Source: Xanthomonas sp. 3793
GTDB taxonomy: Bacteria; Pseudomonadota; Gammaproteobacteria; Xanthomonadales; Xanthomonadaceae
Reading direction: 5' to 3'
Length of the DNA: 64,000 nucleotides
NCBI RefSeq assembly: GCF_024806835.1
Contig: NZ_JANTYU010000002.1
Coordinates: forward strand, 310,001-374,000
The notes under the pieces are model-generated. The model was not told where the DNA came from. It saw only the letters and a list, made by a program, of their open reading frames with translations, and made no database searches. Position 1 is the first letter of the stretch; each line of letters opens with the position of its first letter. This document shows positions 46,985 to 55,906 of this stretch, piece by piece. The translations under genes were made by a program, and so were the position numbers.

Positions 46985-48853
46985 ATGCAAGATCACATCT
47001 CCGAGGCGACGGACGCCTCACAGATCCGCCGCGCCGGCGTCGATCTCAACGGACTGATGTCCGTCCTCAGCAAACATCTGTATTCCACTCCAGTGGTCGC
47101 CCTGCGCGAGCTGGTGCAGAACGCGCACGACTCGATCCTGCGACGCCGCCTGGAACAGCCCGATTGGCAAGGCGAATCGTGCATTCATGTCTATGCCGAT
47201 CCCGCCCAGGGCATCGTGCGCATCACCGATACCGGTGCCGGGCTCACCCAGCAGGAAATCCACGATTTTCTGGCCACCGTTGGTGTGGGGTACACCCGTG
47301 GGCTGCGTCAGGGAGGGCACGAAGACAGCGGTCTGATCGGGATGTTCGGGTTGGGGTTTTTGTCGGCATTCGTGCTGGCGCGACGCGTCACCGTGCGTAC
47401 CGCCTCGTACCAGAATCCGACACTGGCCCATTGCTACATCTCCAGCAATGCCGAGCAATACACGGTCAGCCCGATCCCGGCGCGTGCGCAGGTCGGCACC
47501 GAGGTGGTGCTGGAGCTGCACGATCAATATCTGGCGTTGGCGCAGGACGCGCGCCTGCACGAGATCCTGTCGCGCTACTGCGCGTTGTTGCGCGAGCCGA
47601 TCCGGGTCGGTGCCGATGCGCAGCCGATCAATCCCGAGCCGCCGCCGTGGCGCATGGACGATGCGGTGCCGTTGCATCCGGTGCAGGCATGGCGTCGGCA
47701 GCGCGAGTTTGCGGCGCGCTTCGAACGGAATTTCGAGCCGCTGTGCTGCATGCCGGTGCGTGCCGCCGACGGCAGCGATGCGGTCGGCCTGTTGTGGGTG
47801 CAGGACGGCGCCACCTACGGCACCAGCGATAACCGCAATCTATCGGTGTTCCTGCGCGGCATGTTGCTGGACGACAATGCGCGCGAGTTGTTGCCGCCGT
47901 GGGCGGGTTTCATCGGCGGGGTGATCGAATCCAACCGGTTGACGCCGACCGCGAGCCGCGAGGATCTGCAGCGCGATGCGGTGTACAGCTCGGTGCAGCA
48001 CGCCTTGTCCGAAGCGCTGGTGCAGGGCCTGGCGGACGTGGCGCGGCAACAGCCCGAAGCGTGGCGCCGCATCCTGCTGCGGCATAACGAAGCCTTGCTG
48101 GGCGCGGCGCTGTGCGATGAGCGCCTGTTCGACCTGCTGTTGGAACATGTGCGCGTGCCGACCTCGCAGGGCGACTTGCCGGCGCAGCAGTTGCCGGCGC
48201 GTGGCGCGGTGCATGTGATCCTGGATAGCGACAGCGGTTTCGAAGAAATGCTGTTCCGCGCGATGGGCGTGCCGGTCGCTTACGGAAACCGCTACGCGGT
48301 GGTGCCGTTCCTGCGTCGCTGGGCGCAGGCCAAGGGCGTGCGCCTGGTGGAGCTGGGCACCGAGCACGGCAACCGCCAGTTGTTCCATCTCGACACCCTG
48401 CCGGCCGACGAACTGGCGTGGCTGGAGCAGCATCTGGGCGATGGCGAGGCACTGGTGCCGGCGCGGTTCAGCCCCGAAGAACTGCCGCTGGTGGTGGTGC
48501 CCGACCGCGAGGCCGAACTCAAGCGTCGGCTGGAGCAGGACGACAACGACAAGCGGGTGTCCACTGCAGCGCTGCGGCTGGCGCGGCAGTTCACCGCGCG
48601 TATCGAAGCGCGTCAGACCCAGCGGCTGTATCTCAACCTCGACAATCCTGCACTGCAGGCATTGCTGGCCGCACAGCGTGCGGGCAACCCGCAAGCCGCG
48701 GTCGCTGCACGCTTGCTGCGCTCGCTCAAGGTGATCGTGTCTGCGCAGGGGCGCGCGCAGCCGCAGGCCGGCGGCGCCGAGTCGGGCGGTTCGGATCTCA
48801 ACAAGGCGTTCGGCGATTTTGCCGACGCCGTGACCCAATTGCTGGCGCGCTGA
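46985..48853 (+). CDS. Hsp90-like ATPase, divergent from HtpG
   Basis: This 622-residue protein has the Hsp90/GHKL ATPase fold. The N-terminal ATP site shows VVALRELVQNAHDSI (catalytic Glu and Asn/Asp), ITDTGAGLTQQEI and GLIGMFGLGFLSAF (lid glycine motif). The middle domain has NLSVFLRGMLLDDNAREL and RLTPTASREDLQRDAVYSSV, corresponding to the conserved NLSLNVSREILQ region with its catalytic-loop Arg. The rest differs from canonical HtpG, which starts with a different N-terminal strand and normally has its own locus. I used the ATG at 46985 (MQDHISEATD). An in-frame ATG at 46952 is possible. A TPR protein gene follows after 24 bp. Confidence 0.85.
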   Translation: MQDHISEATDASQIRRAGVDLNGLMSVLSKHLYSTPVVALRELVQNAHDSILRRRLEQPDWQGESCIHVYADPAQGIVRITDTGAGLTQQEIHDFLATVGVGYTRGLRQGGHEDSGLIGMFGLGFLSAFVLARRVTVRTASYQNPTLAHCYISSNAEQYTVSPIPARAQVGTEVVLELHDQYLALAQDARLHEILSRYCALLREPIRVGADAQPINPEPPPWRMDDAVPLHPVQAWRRQREFAARFERNFEPLCCMPVRAADGSDAVGLLWVQDGATYGTSDNRNLSVFLRGMLLDDNARELLPPWAGFIGGVIESNRLTPTASREDLQRDAVYSSVQHALSEALVQGLADVARQQPEAWRRILLRHNEALLGAALCDERLFDLLLEHVRVPTSQGDLPAQQLPARGAVHVILDSDSGFEEMLFRAMGVPVAYGNRYAVVPFLRRWAQAKGVRLVELGTEHGNRQLFHLDTLPADELAWLEQHLGDGEALVPARFSPEELPLVVVPDREAELKRRLEQDDNDKRVSTAALRLARQFTARIEARQTQRLYLNLDNPALQALLAAQRAGNPQAAVAARLLRSLKVIVSAQGRAQPQAGGAESGGSDLNKAFGDFADAVTQLLAR

Positions 48854-48877
48854 GCGCTGCATTCAAGGAACAACGTA

Positions 48878-51202
48878 ATGGAAATCTGGAACTGGGTTGA
48901 AAAACTGCAGGACGATCTGGGCGAAGCCGGGCAGCCGCAGAACGCGCAGCTGCTGACGCGCCTGACCGACCATATCTGCGATCTGCAGATCGAACGTGCC
49001 GAAGCGCTGCTGCCCGAGGCGCGCGCGCTGGGCAAGACGCTGGCCAACCCCTGGCTGGAAGTGTTCGTCGGCCATTGGGAAATGCGCAACCGGGTCGGCA
49101 ATCTGTGCGAAGGCGAGCGCGCGCTGGGCGATGCGGTGGCGCTGTTCGAGCGCGCGCACCGTGCCGATGCGGTGGAGTGCCCGCAATCGGTGTGCGTCAC
49201 CCAGGATCTGGCCGCCTGCTACGCCAATATCGATGGCCCAGGCTGGGTGGAAGAGCGCATCGAGGTCTGCGATGAAACCCTGGGCCGCATCGATCCGAGT
49301 TGGTCGTGCTACCAATGCCTGAGCTGCGAAAAGGCCGATGCCTTGCTCGACGATGGTCGCGGCGACGCCGCGCTGAGCTATCTGGAGCAGCAGTCGCAGA
49401 CCATCGTGGCGCACGGCGGCCAGATCTACGACGGTGTGCCGGACATGCGGATCTCGATCCTGCTGTCGCTGGGGCGGGCAACCGATGCCCTGGCGCTGAT
49501 CGAACAGCGCGAAGCCGAGGCCGCACGCGAGGGTGCGGAGTGGGCCAACTGCAGTCAGCCGCGCCGCCTGCAGAAGGCGCGCGCGCTGGCGCTGTTGCAA
49601 CGCGACGAAGAAGCCATGGATGCGTTGCTGCCGTGGCGCGAGGTGGCGCCGCGCTATCGCCTGCACTGGTTGCGCGCGGTGGCGGTGCTGGCCTCGCGCG
49701 CACCCGAGCGCAATACCTGGGACCTGGGCAGCCGCCTGCAGGTCATGCTGGATCATTACGCGCAGGTCGGTGCGCATCGCATCCTGATCGAGGCTGCCGA
49801 GCTCGCGATCGATCTGGCGCTGCAGCGCGGTGCGGTGTGGACGGCACGCCGGCATCTGGCGCTGGCGCGTGCGCATGTGTCCAAGTTGCGGCAGGACCGT
49901 GGCGCCACGCAGGCGCTGGACGGTTGGGCTGCGCGCATCGCATCCGCATCGGCGGGCGAGGATGCACCGGTCGCTGCCGCACAGTTGCTGGAATGGTTGA
50001 ACGCGCAGGGCGACGATGTGGTGCGCAATCCCGAGCGCGAAGCGCAATGGTTGCTGCAGGCGGTGGCCGAGCGTCCGGACGATGCCGAGTTGGTCGATAC
50101 CGCGGCGTCCGCATTGAGTGCCTGCGCGGCGGACGAGCAGGCGATTGCGCTGCTGTGGGCCTTCGTGGAGCGGCATGCCGATCGCGAAACCAGCCCCACC
50201 TTCCGCCTGATGAATCTGTTGCTGGCCCGGGGCGATGACGCGGGCGTGCGCCGGCTGGCGTTGCTGTATCGGCCGCAGGTGCCGGTGGCGGCGCTGTGGT
50301 GCGAGGCCCAGCTTGCGCAGCGGTTGGCCGATTGGCCGGCGCTGGAGCAGGCATGCACGTCGCTGCTGGATCTCTCCCCAGGCTCGCACGGTGCGCGCGG
50401 GCTGCTGGCGCGCATGTACCTCAATACCGGCCGTTTTGCCGAGGCGGCCGATGTCTACCGCCAACTGATCGCGCTGATGGACGAGCCGCGCTCGGCGCAT
50501 TGGGATCTCATGACCGCCGCCAGTGCCGCGCAGGACTGGGATGCGGTGCGTACCTCTGCTGCCGCGATCGGCATGGAACTGAGCAGCGCCAGTGGCGTTG
50601 TCGAAGAAGACTGGGGCTGGGTGATCGTGCGGTGTGTGGACGATGGCGACGTTGCCGAGTACTACGCGCGCCGCACCGGCCCGGTGACCGCGCGCATCAT
50701 CGAAAACGCACCGGCCCATCGCCGTCAGCATGTGGGCGACTGGGTGGTGTTCGATGCGGATCTGTTGTATCCGGCACCGGAGGACGAGGCCGAGCGTGCG
50801 CGCTTCGTGCCGACCTATGCGCAGGTGCATGTGCTGCAAGCCGGCGGTTTTGGCAGCAGCTGGCTGGTGGACGGCGTGCATCCCGGCGACGAGGTGATCG
50901 AGGCGATGCGTGCCGACATGGAGACGCGCGGCTGGAAGATGTGGCTGCACAGTCGCGACGACTATCGCGTGGTCGACCCGGATCATCCGGATGCGTTCGA
51001 TCCGGAGGATGCAACATCCGGGCTGCCGGGCGTGTTGTTCACTGTGGCGCTTCCTGAAAACGTCGCCCCGCAGGAACTGCATCGCGTGCTGCGATGCACG
51101 ACCTCGCGCTGGTCGCATCCGATGTGCTGGCTGCGGCTGGCCGAAGCCTGCGAGCAGGACACGCGTCCGCATCTGGAAGCGGTGGAGCGTTACGGGCTCT
51201 AG
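48878..51202 (+). CDS. Large TPR-like protein paired with the Hsp90-like ATPase
   Basis: This 774-residue, acidic, helix-rich protein begins MEIWNWVEKLQDDLGEAGQP. Through residues 30-560 it shows degenerate tetratricopeptide-like repeats, for example CEGERALGDAVALFERAHRA, ARGLLARMYLNTGRFAEAADVY and EQACTSLLDLSPGSHG. The last 200 residues (about 575-774) form a distinct domain with many aromatic and acidic residues (DDGDVAEYYARRTGPVTARI, DWVVFDADLLYPAPEDEAE), which I do not recognise. There is no signal peptide or membrane segment. It is almost certainly co-transcribed with the Hsp90-like gene and may be a co-chaperone or client adaptor. Confidence 0.78.
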   Translation: MEIWNWVEKLQDDLGEAGQPQNAQLLTRLTDHICDLQIERAEALLPEARALGKTLANPWLEVFVGHWEMRNRVGNLCEGERALGDAVALFERAHRADAVECPQSVCVTQDLAACYANIDGPGWVEERIEVCDETLGRIDPSWSCYQCLSCEKADALLDDGRGDAALSYLEQQSQTIVAHGGQIYDGVPDMRISILLSLGRATDALALIEQREAEAAREGAEWANCSQPRRLQKARALALLQRDEEAMDALLPWREVAPRYRLHWLRAVAVLASRAPERNTWDLGSRLQVMLDHYAQVGAHRILIEAAELAIDLALQRGAVWTARRHLALARAHVSKLRQDRGATQALDGWAARIASASAGEDAPVAAAQLLEWLNAQGDDVVRNPEREAQWLLQAVAERPDDAELVDTAASALSACAADEQAIALLWAFVERHADRETSPTFRLMNLLLARGDDAGVRRLALLYRPQVPVAALWCEAQLAQRLADWPALEQACTSLLDLSPGSHGARGLLARMYLNTGRFAEAADVYRQLIALMDEPRSAHWDLMTAASAAQDWDAVRTSAAAIGMELSSASGVVEEDWGWVIVRCVDDGDVAEYYARRTGPVTARIIENAPAHRRQHVGDWVVFDADLLYPAPEDEAERARFVPTYAQVHVLQAGGFGSSWLVDGVHPGDEVIEAMRADMETRGWKMWLHSRDDYRVVDPDHPDAFDPEDATSGLPGVLFTVALPENVAPQELHRVLRCTTSRWSHPMCWLRLAEACEQDTRPHLEAVERYGL

Positions 51203-51488
51203 AACAGCGAGCAAAACGACTGCGCTCACCGCCAGGTGGGCGCGGCCGCTGCTCGGTGCGGCATGTACCCCGCATACATCCGGTTGCTCTGCGCCGTCCG
51301 CAGCCAGCTGACGACCACTCGCCAACTTTTGTCAGTCGTTGTTGGAGCGGCGTGGCGTCGTAACGATCGGTACGGCGATTGGCGTGCTGTTTCGCATGCC
51401 ATCGGTGCGGTCTGCGGAGAAGTACCAGGCTGCCTTCGTTCCCGCGCGTGCAGCGATCGTGGTGGGCTGGGCCCGTCCTTGCTTGAGC

Positions 51489-51516
51489 GCAACGTTGCCG
51501 CGCGCGGCAACGTTGC
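51489..51516. other. Perfect 28-bp palindrome after the OYE gene
   Basis: GCAACGTTGCCGCG followed directly by CGCGGCAACGTTGC is a perfect palindrome with no spacer, 13 bp from the stop codon of the minus-strand flavin oxidoreductase gene. No T run follows on either strand. The rest of 51203-51529 contains nothing that I can support. Confidence 0.6.
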
Positions 51517-51529
51517 AGTCCGTGTCCGC

Positions 51530-52630
51530 TCAGCTGCGACTGCCGTACCGCTCCAGCCAATGCGCGTACGACGGCGGCAGCACCCAGGACGGACGCGCTT
51601 GTTGCAGTGCCAGTGCCGCCTGGTACGGCCAATGCGGGTTGGCCAGGTGCGCGCGTCCGACCATCACCAGCTCCATTTGCCCGTCGGCGACGACGCGGTT
51701 GGCCTCGATGGGGTCGTCGATGTTCCAGGACGAGGCGACCGGCAATTGCGCCTCGCGGCTGACGCGTTCGGCGATCGGTGCCAGCAGCGCCGGGCCCCAT
51801 GGAATCTGCGCATTCGGTGTGCTGAAGCCCATGCTTACGTTCAACAGATCCAGGCCGCTGCGTTTGAACTCGCGCGTCAGGTCGATCGCCTCGGCCAGGG
51901 TTTGTTCGTCGCGGCCGTCGAACTCGATGACACCGAAGCGTGCGGTCAGCGGCAGATGTTCCGGCCACACCGCACGCACGGCCTGCAGCGTTTCCAGCAG
52001 AAAGCGCGCGCGGCCTTCGGCATTGCCACCGTAACCATCCTGGCGGTGGTTGGCGTGCACCGAGAAGAAACTCTGCGCCAGATAGCCATGGGCAAAATGC
52101 AGTTCCAGCCACTGGAAGCCGGCATCGCGCGCGCGCTGCGCGGCGGCGACAAAATCGCCACGCACGCGGGCGATGTCGTCCAGTGTCATCTCGCGCGGCA
52201 GTTTGCCAAGACCGCCGCCGAAGGCGACCGCGGACGGTGACAGGGTGTCCCAGCCGCGCGCATCGCCATCGGCGATATGGTCGTCGCCTTCCCACGGTGT
52301 GTTGGCGCTGGCCTTGCGACCGGCATGCCCGATCTGGATGCCGGGCACCGCGCCTGCCGCGCTGATCGATGCGGCGATGCGGGCCAGCCCCTCGGCCTGC
52401 GCGTCATTCCACAGGCCCAGACATCCTGGGGTGATGCGCCCTTCGGGCGACACGCCGGTCGCCTCGACGATGACCAGCCCGGCACCACCGCGCGCCATGC
52501 CGGCGTAGTGGACCTGATGCCAGTCGTTGCTGAATCCGTCGACGGCAGTGTATTGGCACATCGGCGGGATCGCGATGCGATTGCGCAGCGAGACGTCCTT
52601 GAGGTGGTACGGCGTAAAAAGCGACGACAT
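51530..52630 (-). CDS. NADH:flavin oxidoreductase, Old Yellow Enzyme (YqjM type)
   Basis: This 366-residue FMN-binding ene-reductase acts on electrophilic alkenes. The YqjM-subclass cysteine is in IPPMCQYTAVDGFSNDWH. The His pair binding substrate is in LELHFAHGYLAQSFFSVHAN, followed by HRQDGYGGNAEGRARF. FMN phosphate-binding residues are in MVGRAHLANPHWPY, and QIGHAGRKA is another family motif. The likely role is detoxification of reactive aldehydes or quinones, or oxidative stress defence. It is transcribed alone, convergent with the TPR gene. Confidence 0.93.
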   Translation of the reverse strand: MSSLFTPYHLKDVSLRNRIAIPPMCQYTAVDGFSNDWHQVHYAGMARGGAGLVIVEATGVSPEGRITPGCLGLWNDAQAEGLARIAASISAAGAVPGIQIGHAGRKASANTPWEGDDHIADGDARGWDTLSPSAVAFGGGLGKLPREMTLDDIARVRGDFVAAAQRARDAGFQWLELHFAHGYLAQSFFSVHANHRQDGYGGNAEGRARFLLETLQAVRAVWPEHLPLTARFGVIEFDGRDEQTLAEAIDLTREFKRSGLDLLNVSMGFSTPNAQIPWGPALLAPIAERVSREAQLPVASSWNIDDPIEANRVVADGQMELVMVGRAHLANPHWPYQAALALQQARPSWVLPPSYAHWLERYGSRS

Positions 52631-52992
52631 GGCGGGGCGGGAACCTTGGGAAAATTGGTTGGCGATCAGACCACGTCGGCGGCCGTATCAAAACACTGCC
52701 GGTGGCACACCGCGTTGCAGCGGCCTGGCGCGCGCACCGTCGAGGCCGGTGGCGCTTGCTTGAGTAAGACGGCGTGGTGGGGGGGGCAGAAGCGCAAGGG
52801 CAGGTGCGCAGCGCACGCTTTCCAATGCGCCTTGTCGCGCACGCAAGACCGGTGCGACAACGCGTGGCGACCATGGCAGTGCCGCGGCATGCAGCGTGCA
52901 AGAGACCTGCATGCGCCGTTGCCGGCGCACCTGCCAGCAATCAATCACTTGCGCGCAGTCCCCGCCTGCGAAATCCCGACCAACAACTGCCC

Positions 52993-53097
52993 ACACCCAA
53001 TACCCCACACCCAATACCCCACACCCAATACCCCACACCCAATACCCCACACCCGATTCCCGATTCCCCATTCCCCATTCCCCATTCCCCATTCCCC
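52993..53097. repeat. Compound tandem repeats upstream of the rsbR operon
   Basis: Four perfect copies of the 14-mer ACACCCAATACCCC (52993-53048) run into GATTCCC-type units and then five copies of the 7-mer ATTCCCC (53063-53097). The 7-mer is related to the CCCGAAT repeat at 40839. The block sits in the 676-bp gap 52631-53306 between two divergent genes, in which I see no coding sequence. Confidence 0.95.
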
Positions 53098-53306
53098 ACC
53101 ACGTGTCCCGGCGCACGTTCGGTGCGTGCGCTGCAATGTCAAACTGCGGGCGGCAACGTCCTCTGACCGCTACAGGTTGGGTTGCTGGTTGCCGAAACTG
53201 AATTGCTTTACTCTCCTACGCATCGGCGTGGGGGCGCCGCGTCGGTCCAGGCGCAGTCCAGCCCGCATGCCAGCTTCTTTTATTCATTTCTTTGGCGGGT
53301 GATCTC

Positions 53307-54149
53307 ATGGTGGCACTGCAGCAGCGCTCGATCGACGCGATCCGTGGCCAGGAAGCGGCGTTGTTGGCCGCGTGGCTGGGCTCAGGCCTCGGCAACGATG
53401 CGCGTATCTCCCGGCAGGATCAGCAGGCCCAGGGTGCGGACTTTTTGCGGCTGCTGGCCGCCTCGTTGAAGGACGATGGCAGCAGTCTGGACAGCGCCGA
53501 GTGGAGCGAGGTCCGTCGCTTCCTGGAAAACCTGTCGCGCGACCGCGCCACCCGCGGCTTCGATTCGCAGGAAACCGCCAACTTCATTTTCTCGCTCAAG
53601 CGCGTGCTGTTCGAGCTGGTGCAGCGCGAATACGCCAGTACTCCGGAAGACCTCGCGCAGCAGTTGTGGGCGCTGTCCGAGCTGCTGGACCGTCTGGGCC
53701 TGTACACCGTCAAGGCGTTTCAGAAGACCCGCGAAGACATCATCGCGCGCCAGCAGGAAGAGATGCTGGAGCTGTCCACCCCGGTGGTCAAACTCTGGGA
53801 CGGCGTGCTGGCGCTGCCGATGATCGGCACGCTGGATTCGCAACGCACCCAGGTGGTGATGGAGTCGCTGCTGCAGCGCATCGTCGATACCGGCTCGGAG
53901 ATCGCCATCATCGACATCACCGGCGTGCCCACCGTGGACACGCTGGTTGCGCAGCATTTGCTCAAGACCGTCACCGCGATCCGGCTGATGGGCGCCGATG
54001 CCATCATCAGCGGCGTGCGCCCGCAGATTGCGCAGACCATCGTCCATCTGGGGCTGGATCTGCAGGGCATCGTGACCAAGGCCAACCTGGCCGACGCACT
54101 GGCGCTGGCGCTCAAGCGCACCGGGCTGACCGTGAGCAAGGCGCTCTGA
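53307..54149 (+). CDS. RsbR-like stressosome scaffold protein
   Basis: This is a 280-residue protein. The N-terminal domain (about 1-140) is helical, in the place of the globin-like sensor domain of Bacillus RsbR paralogues. The C-terminal STAS domain (about 150-280) contains ELSTPVVKLWDGVLALPMIG, GTLDSQRTQVVMESLLQRIV and IIDITGVPTVDTLVAQHLLK. The Thr residues corresponding to phosphosites Thr171 and Thr205 of RsbRA are both kept (GTLDS, VDTLV). It heads a six-gene operon. The ATG at 53307 (MVALQQRSIDAIRGQ) was chosen because GGCGGGTGATCT lies before it. Confidence 0.9.
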   Translation: MVALQQRSIDAIRGQEAALLAAWLGSGLGNDARISRQDQQAQGADFLRLLAASLKDDGSSLDSAEWSEVRRFLENLSRDRATRGFDSQETANFIFSLKRVLFELVQREYASTPEDLAQQLWALSELLDRLGLYTVKAFQKTREDIIARQQEEMLELSTPVVKLWDGVLALPMIGTLDSQRTQVVMESLLQRIVDTGSEIAIIDITGVPTVDTLVAQHLLKTVTAIRLMGADAIISGVRPQIAQTIVHLGLDLQGIVTKANLADALALALKRTGLTVSKAL

Positions 54150-54150
54150 C

Positions 54151-54513
54151 ATGGAGCGCATCCCGATCCTGCGGATGGGCAACCTGTTGCTGGTCACCAT
54201 CCAGGTGGACATGCACGACCAGCTCGCGCTGCAGCTGCAGGAAGACCTGTCGGAAAAGATCAGCGTCACCTCCGCGCGTGGCGTGCTGATCGACATCTCC
54301 GCACTGGATATCGTCGACTCGTTCATCGGCCGCATGATCAGCACCATCTCCGGGCTGGCGACGCTGATGGGTGCCCGCACCGTGGTGGTGGGCATGCAAC
54401 CGGCGGTGGCGATCACCCTGGTGGAACTGGGGTTGACCTTGCCGTCGGTGCGCACGGCGCTGGACGTCGAACGCGGCATGCGGCTGTTGCAGCAACCCGA
54501 CACCGCATCATGA
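54151..54513 (+). CDS. RsbS-like STAS antagonist
   Basis: This 120-residue single STAS domain protein is equivalent to RsbS, the second stressosome component, which holds RsbT until it is phosphorylated. The phospho-acceptor Ser is conserved in RGVLIDISALDIVDSFIGRM, followed by GARTVVVGMQPAVAITLVEL. It begins one base after the rsbR-like stop and overlaps the rsbT-like ATG by four bases (ATGA). Confidence 0.9.
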   Translation: MERIPILRMGNLLLVTIQVDMHDQLALQLQEDLSEKISVTSARGVLIDISALDIVDSFIGRMISTISGLATLMGARTVVVGMQPAVAITLVELGLTLPSVRTALDVERGMRLLQQPDTAS

Positions 54514-54905
54514 CCACCGGCTCGCAACCGGTCCGCACCGAGCAGGACGTGGTGCTGGCGCGACAGACCGTGCGCAAGCTGGTCGTGCAGTGCGGCCTGC
54601 GTCTGGTCGACCAGACCAAGCTGGTCACTGCGGCCAGCGAGCTGGCGCGCAACACCGTGATCTACGGCGGCGGCGGCGACATGGACTGGGCGCTGGTGGA
54701 AAGCGGCATCCGCAAGGGCGTGCAGCTGACCTTCCGCGACGAAGGCCCGGGCATCCCCAATCTGGATCTTGCGCTGACCGATGGCTGGACCTCCGGTAGC
54801 GGGCTGGGGCTGGGCCTGTCCGGCAGCCGGCGTCTGGTCGACGATTTCACGCTGGACACTGCGGCCGGCAAGGGCACGCGCATCACCATCACTAAATGGA
54901 AGTGA
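54510..54905 (+). CDS. RsbT-like serine/threonine kinase
   Basis: This 131-residue GHKL-type kinase is predicted to phosphorylate the RsbR and RsbS STAS domains and to be released on stress. Motifs are LVTAASELARNTVIYGGGGD (N box), FRDEGPGIPNLDLALTDGW (G1) and GSGLGLGLSGSRRLVDDFTL (G2). In Bacillus, freed RsbT activates the phosphatase RsbU. Here the next gene is a fused ATPase-phosphatase, which is a plausible target. Confidence 0.9.
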   Translation: MTTGSQPVRTEQDVVLARQTVRKLVVQCGLRLVDQTKLVTAASELARNTVIYGGGGDMDWALVESGIRKGVQLTFRDEGPGIPNLDLALTDGWTSGSGLGLGLSGSRRLVDDFTLDTAAGKGTRITITKWK

Positions 54906-55906
54906 ATGTTGCCGGCGCACTCACCCAGGTCATCCGCGTCGAAGAAGTGACACAGGTGGGGCAGGTGCGCCGCGATGCGGTGGCGCTTGCGCAGGCCAAT
55001 GGGTTCGACGAAGGCGCTTGCGGCCGCGTTGCGCTGGTCGCGACCGAGCTGTGTACCAACCTGCTCAACCATGGCGGCGGCGGGCAGATTCAGCTTTGCC
55101 GCGTGGCCGGCAGCGCTGGCATCGGCGTGGAGCTGTGCGCGCTCGACCAGGGCCCGGGCTTCGTGCTCGCCGATTGCCTGCCCGACGGCTACTCCACCGG
55201 CAGCACGCCCGGCAATGGTCTGGGCGCGGTGCGACGGCAGGCGGCGCTGCTGGATGCGTATTCGGATCATGCCGGTACGATGGTGCTGGCGCGGGTCTAT
55301 GCCGATGCAGGCGCCGCGTCCGATCTGCCGTACGGCGCCATCCGGCTGCCGCTGCACAGCGAAGCGGTCTGCGGCGATGCCTGGCATCTGGCGATCGATG
55401 CGCAACACGTCACCGTCACCATGATCGATGGCCTGGGCCACGGTCCGGGCGCGGCCGATGCTGCCGATGCCGGCACGCGCGCTGCGGCCGCTGCCAGCGG
55501 CGAACCCGACGAACGTCTCTTGCGGCTGCATGCCGGCATGTCCGGCAGCCGGGGCGGCGCGGCCGCGGTGATGCAGTTCGACGGCAGCAGCGGGCACGTG
55601 CGCTTTGCCGGCGTCGGCAATGTCGCCGCAGCCTTGTGCGATGGCGATGGTGTGCGCGGCATGCCCTCGCATCCGGGCATCGTCGGCGTGCAGTGTCGCA
55701 GGGCCAAGCCGTTCGATTTTCCGCAGGCGTCGGGCAAGCTGCTGGTCATGCATAGCGACGGCCTGCAGACGCGCTGGAACCTGCGCGATCACGCCGGGCT
55801 GTTGTCGCGCCATCCACGCATCATTGCGGGCGTGCTATTGCGCGATTACGCGCGCGGCCGCGACGATGCCTGCGTCTTCGTCATGCGCCTGGGAGCCATG
55901 CAATGA
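54896..55906 (+). CDS. Fused RsbT/RsbW-type ATPase and PP2C phosphatase
   Basis: This is a 336-residue two-domain protein. Residues about 5-135 form a HATPase_c_2 domain (ALVATELCTNLLNHGGGGQI, ALDQGPGF and TPGNGLGAVRRQA). Residues about 145-335 form a SpoIIE/RsbX-like PP2C phosphatase, with CGDAWH, MIDGLGHGPGAADAADAG, VMHSDGLQTRWNL and RDDACVFVMRL carrying the metal-binding Asp residues. It could dephosphorylate the STAS proteins to reset the module, as RsbX does, or a further antagonist. It overlaps the rsbT-like gene by ten bases and the next gene by four. Confidence 0.86.
   Translation: MEVNVAGALTQVIRVEEVTQVGQVRRDAVALAQANGFDEGACGRVALVATELCTNLLNHGGGGQIQLCRVAGSAGIGVELCALDQGPGFVLADCLPDGYSTGSTPGNGLGAVRRQAALLDAYSDHAGTMVLARVYADAGAASDLPYGAIRLPLHSEAVCGDAWHLAIDAQHVTVTMIDGLGHGPGAADAADAGTRAAAAASGEPDERLLRLHAGMSGSRGGAAAVMQFDGSSGHVRFAGVGNVAAALCDGDGVRGMPSHPGIVGVQCRRAKPFDFPQASGKLLVMHSDGLQTRWNLRDHAGLLSRHPRIIAGVLLRDYARGRDDACVFVMRLGAMQ

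Noticed and set aside
46985-48853. Calling this gene htpG
   Set aside because: The ATP-binding motifs are Hsp90-like, but the N-terminus and the rest of the sequence differ clearly from canonical HtpG, so the symbol would mislead.
52993-53097. Possible CRISPR array
   Set aside because: The repeats are 14 and 7 bp, directly adjacent with no unique spacers, and no cas gene is nearby.
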